The notes under the pieces are model-generated. The model had not been told where the DNA came from, ran no database searches, and worked only from the letters and a program-made list of their open reading frames with translations. A stretch of 32,405 nucleotides of DNA from contig JAYMSP010001419.1 of NCBI GenBank assembly GCA_036897095.1, forward strand, positions 1-32,405, given 5' to 3'. The DNA comes from Plantago elongata. Lineage: Eukaryota > Streptophyta > Magnoliopsida > Lamiales > Plantaginaceae. Positions 30,549-32,405 of the stretch are shown piece by piece; positions within the stretch are counted from its first letter, which is position 1, and the number at the start of each line of letters is the position of its first letter. The position numbers and the translations under genes were made by a program.

Positions 30549-32068
30549 TGTAGCGCCCCAGATCTGGTCCGGACGTCAAGGATTGTGCCGAACATCCACT
30601 ATATATATACATGTAGATCAAAATATTGTTTATTACAACTCCACAGATATTTCATAACTTCATACATATACAACACACTCAAACTATCAGATTAGCAGCG
30701 GACAGTCTAGTCCTAGTCTCGGTATGCCTAGCTACCCGGTCCTCTCTTCGTGCTCCAAATCTGAGAAAGCAGAATTATTGGAAACAGGGAGAGTGTCAGT
30801 CACATTGACTCAGTGAGGATAATCAAGCATGCATGAAGGTATGCGTATGAATGCAACAGTACAGTAAACCAACAAACTTGCTGATCAGGCAGTTATAACA
30901 GTGGGGAAACCGGAAATACTCGGTCAGTATCATAGCACATGAAAGGTGCCAGATCTACAGTACTAAATAGTAAGTGTCTTGGGCTAGACCGAACGGATCA
31001 GGTTGCGGTCTCATCAGTAGCAGCGTGACTGCGCGTGGAGTTGCTTTTTCGACAGGCACGACCCGTCACAACTCATAAAATCCAGACCGTTTAAATGGAT
31101 GTACAGTCAGTATGCTTGAAAAGATAGCGCTGCAGGACACTTTACAGTAACAGTATGTCGACAATGTCGACCAGTACGGTTTCCCAAATTTTCAGTAAAA
31201 CAGTGTGTGATTGCTTTTTCAGTAAGACAGTTTTCGTGCTATGCATGAGGAACAGTAGATCAGGAGCATTATGCAAATGCAGTATAGTAACAGTAACCAG
31301 TTCAGTAAACATGATCAGGTGCAGTATCCGTAAACAGGATCAGTAACAGTACCAGTGACATGATCAGTAAACATGATCAAGGTTGGTATCGGGAATCAGT
31401 AACAGGGTTTCAAAGTACAGTACAAGCTAGTAACTAGGTTTCAGTCAATACAATTACGGTTTCCTAATATAGGTCATCTACAGTGGTACAGTTAGTCAAC
31501 TAAATAAGTAGACGAGTCGGAGTTGGTCGGAGTTGGTCGTCGTCGTCAGATATTCGCAGTCATTGTTAGACAGTCAGACAGATAAACAGGAACAGGAACG
31601 GAAATACGAAGAATGAACAGTAGCAAACTTTCCAAGGGCCAGATGTCGAAAGCCAGTTATCGCTCACCGTTAGTATCCGGTATTTCAGGAGCTTCCACAG
31701 ATCCTGAAAAAACAGATAATAATACTAGTTGAGTACCTGATAGTCTAATAATATCCTAATCTTGTTTACTTATACTATCACTTAGTTATGTCATTTATCC
31801 GGTTAATTTAATACGTTGGTATTTTCGGCTCAATAATTACTCGTTGTCTTATGTCCAACCAATACTCCATTACAGACAAGAAGTCTGTCCAATCCCATCC
31901 TCCAACAGTATATCATTACATAATGTCTAACTTCTAGTCGACGGCCAGTTGACATTTATAACAGTACTTTAATTACTATTACTAATCGATAATTAATAAT
32001 AATTAATCCTTCATTAATTTTAATTACACTAATAATTAACGCTAATTATCCGTTAAGTAAGGATTACT
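30549..32068. mobile_element. Gypsy-type LTR sequence, copy 1
   Basis: Starts TGTAGCGCCCCAGATC and contains GGACGTCAAGGATTG, AGCGGA, TTCGTGCTC, a GTGTCAGTC...GACTCAGTGAGG block and GCATGCATG. All of these recur in order in the copy at 32069. No gag or pol frame is present. The 3' end is not visible; no CA terminus abuts the second copy. It may be an LTR interrupted by a related insertion, or two overlapping family members. Confidence 0.6.
30860..31630 (+). repeat. CAGTA-rich low-complexity region
   Basis: More than twenty CAGTA words by eye, often as CAGTAACAGTA or ATGATCAGTAAACATGATCA. They occur within LTR copy 1. Spacing is irregular, so this is not a simple tandem repeat. Confidence 0.6.
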
Positions 32069-32405
32069 TGTAACGCCCCGGATCAGGTCCAGACGTCAAG
32101 GATTGCGACGAATATTACAAGTACATTTTATTTAAAATATCAAAACATTATCCATTACAAACCAGATGTTCCGGACAATTAAAAACGGAAAAACAAACCA
32201 ACACATACTTTTAAACTAAACCAGCAGCGGAATTAGTTAGTCCGTCTGACACTCTACCCCAAGCTCACCTTCGTGCTCGAAATCTAGGAAAGAAAGATAT
32301 TGGAAACAGGGAAAGTGTCAGTCGCAAGGACTCAGTGAGGACAATCAGGCATGCATGAGTATGCGTATGCAATTATGCAATAAGACAGGTAACTAGCACA
32401 CTTGC
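32069..32405. mobile_element. Gypsy-type LTR, copy 2, cut by the window end
   Basis: Starts TGTAACGCCCCGGATC, in direct orientation 1520 bases after copy 1. Shared blocks are GACGTCAAGGATTG, CAGCGGA, TTCGTGCTC, GGAAACAGGGA, GTGTCAGTC, GACTCAGTGAGGA and GCATGCATGA. The window ends before the LTR does. Confidence 0.65.

Overview
The window looks like nuclear DNA of a flowering plant, most likely a eudicot. It is AT-rich, with one intact single-exon plant cell-wall gene surrounded by plant-type transposable elements of nearly every class, many of them nested or broken. No bacterial, organellar or viral gene organisation is visible. The one convincing host gene is an intronless GT47 glycosyltransferase of the MUR3/KATAMARI1 xyloglucan galactosyltransferase type (11746-13173, plus strand, 475 aa).

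Left part (1-6400): AT-rich sequence with a long inverted repeat at about 1690-2045; a 5'-truncated LINE-like retroposon (2095-3020) bounded by a 12-bp near-perfect target-site duplication (TSD); a possible short inverted-repeat element (3056-3693); a probable solo Gypsy-type LTR (about 4133-6044); and a Stowaway-like MITE (6067-6332).

Middle (6398-11285): two inverted arms about 4.9 kb apart share the same internal order: an end motif, an AT-rich block, a CCACC/CCGG-type tract, then a GTTGCAGC-type repeat. Between them lie a complete non-autonomous hAT element (7220-8059, perfect 8-bp TSD) and a hAT-end remnant (about 9253-9399). The GT47 gene begins about 460 bp beyond the right arm.

Right of the gene: a Gypsy-type LTR with a degenerate primer-binding site and two tandem arrays (about 13527-14970; units of 18/54 bp and about 91 bp); a Mutator-type foldback MITE (15710-16745, 9-bp TSD); a TRIM-like miniature LTR element on the minus strand (18652-19125, TSD TTGGC); and a decayed but structurally complete Ty1/copia element of the Sirevirus (SIRE/Maximus) type (19246-30065, TSD ATTCT). 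The copia element has both LTRs, a tRNA-iMet-type primer-binding site, gag, protease-integrase, reverse transcriptase-RNase H, an extra 3' ORF and three polypurine-tract copies, but all its reading frames are broken. Its 3' LTR was later split by a 957-bp hAT element (28588-29544) with an 8-bp TSD. The window ends in a Stowaway fragment cut by one Gypsy-type LTR (30549 onward), followed 1.5 kb later by a second copy of the same LTR family (32069 onward).

The mobile elements do not act together with the gene as a pathway. The value of the window is its nested-insertion record and several poorly classifiable inverted-repeat structures. I did not find a convincing new multi-gene system.
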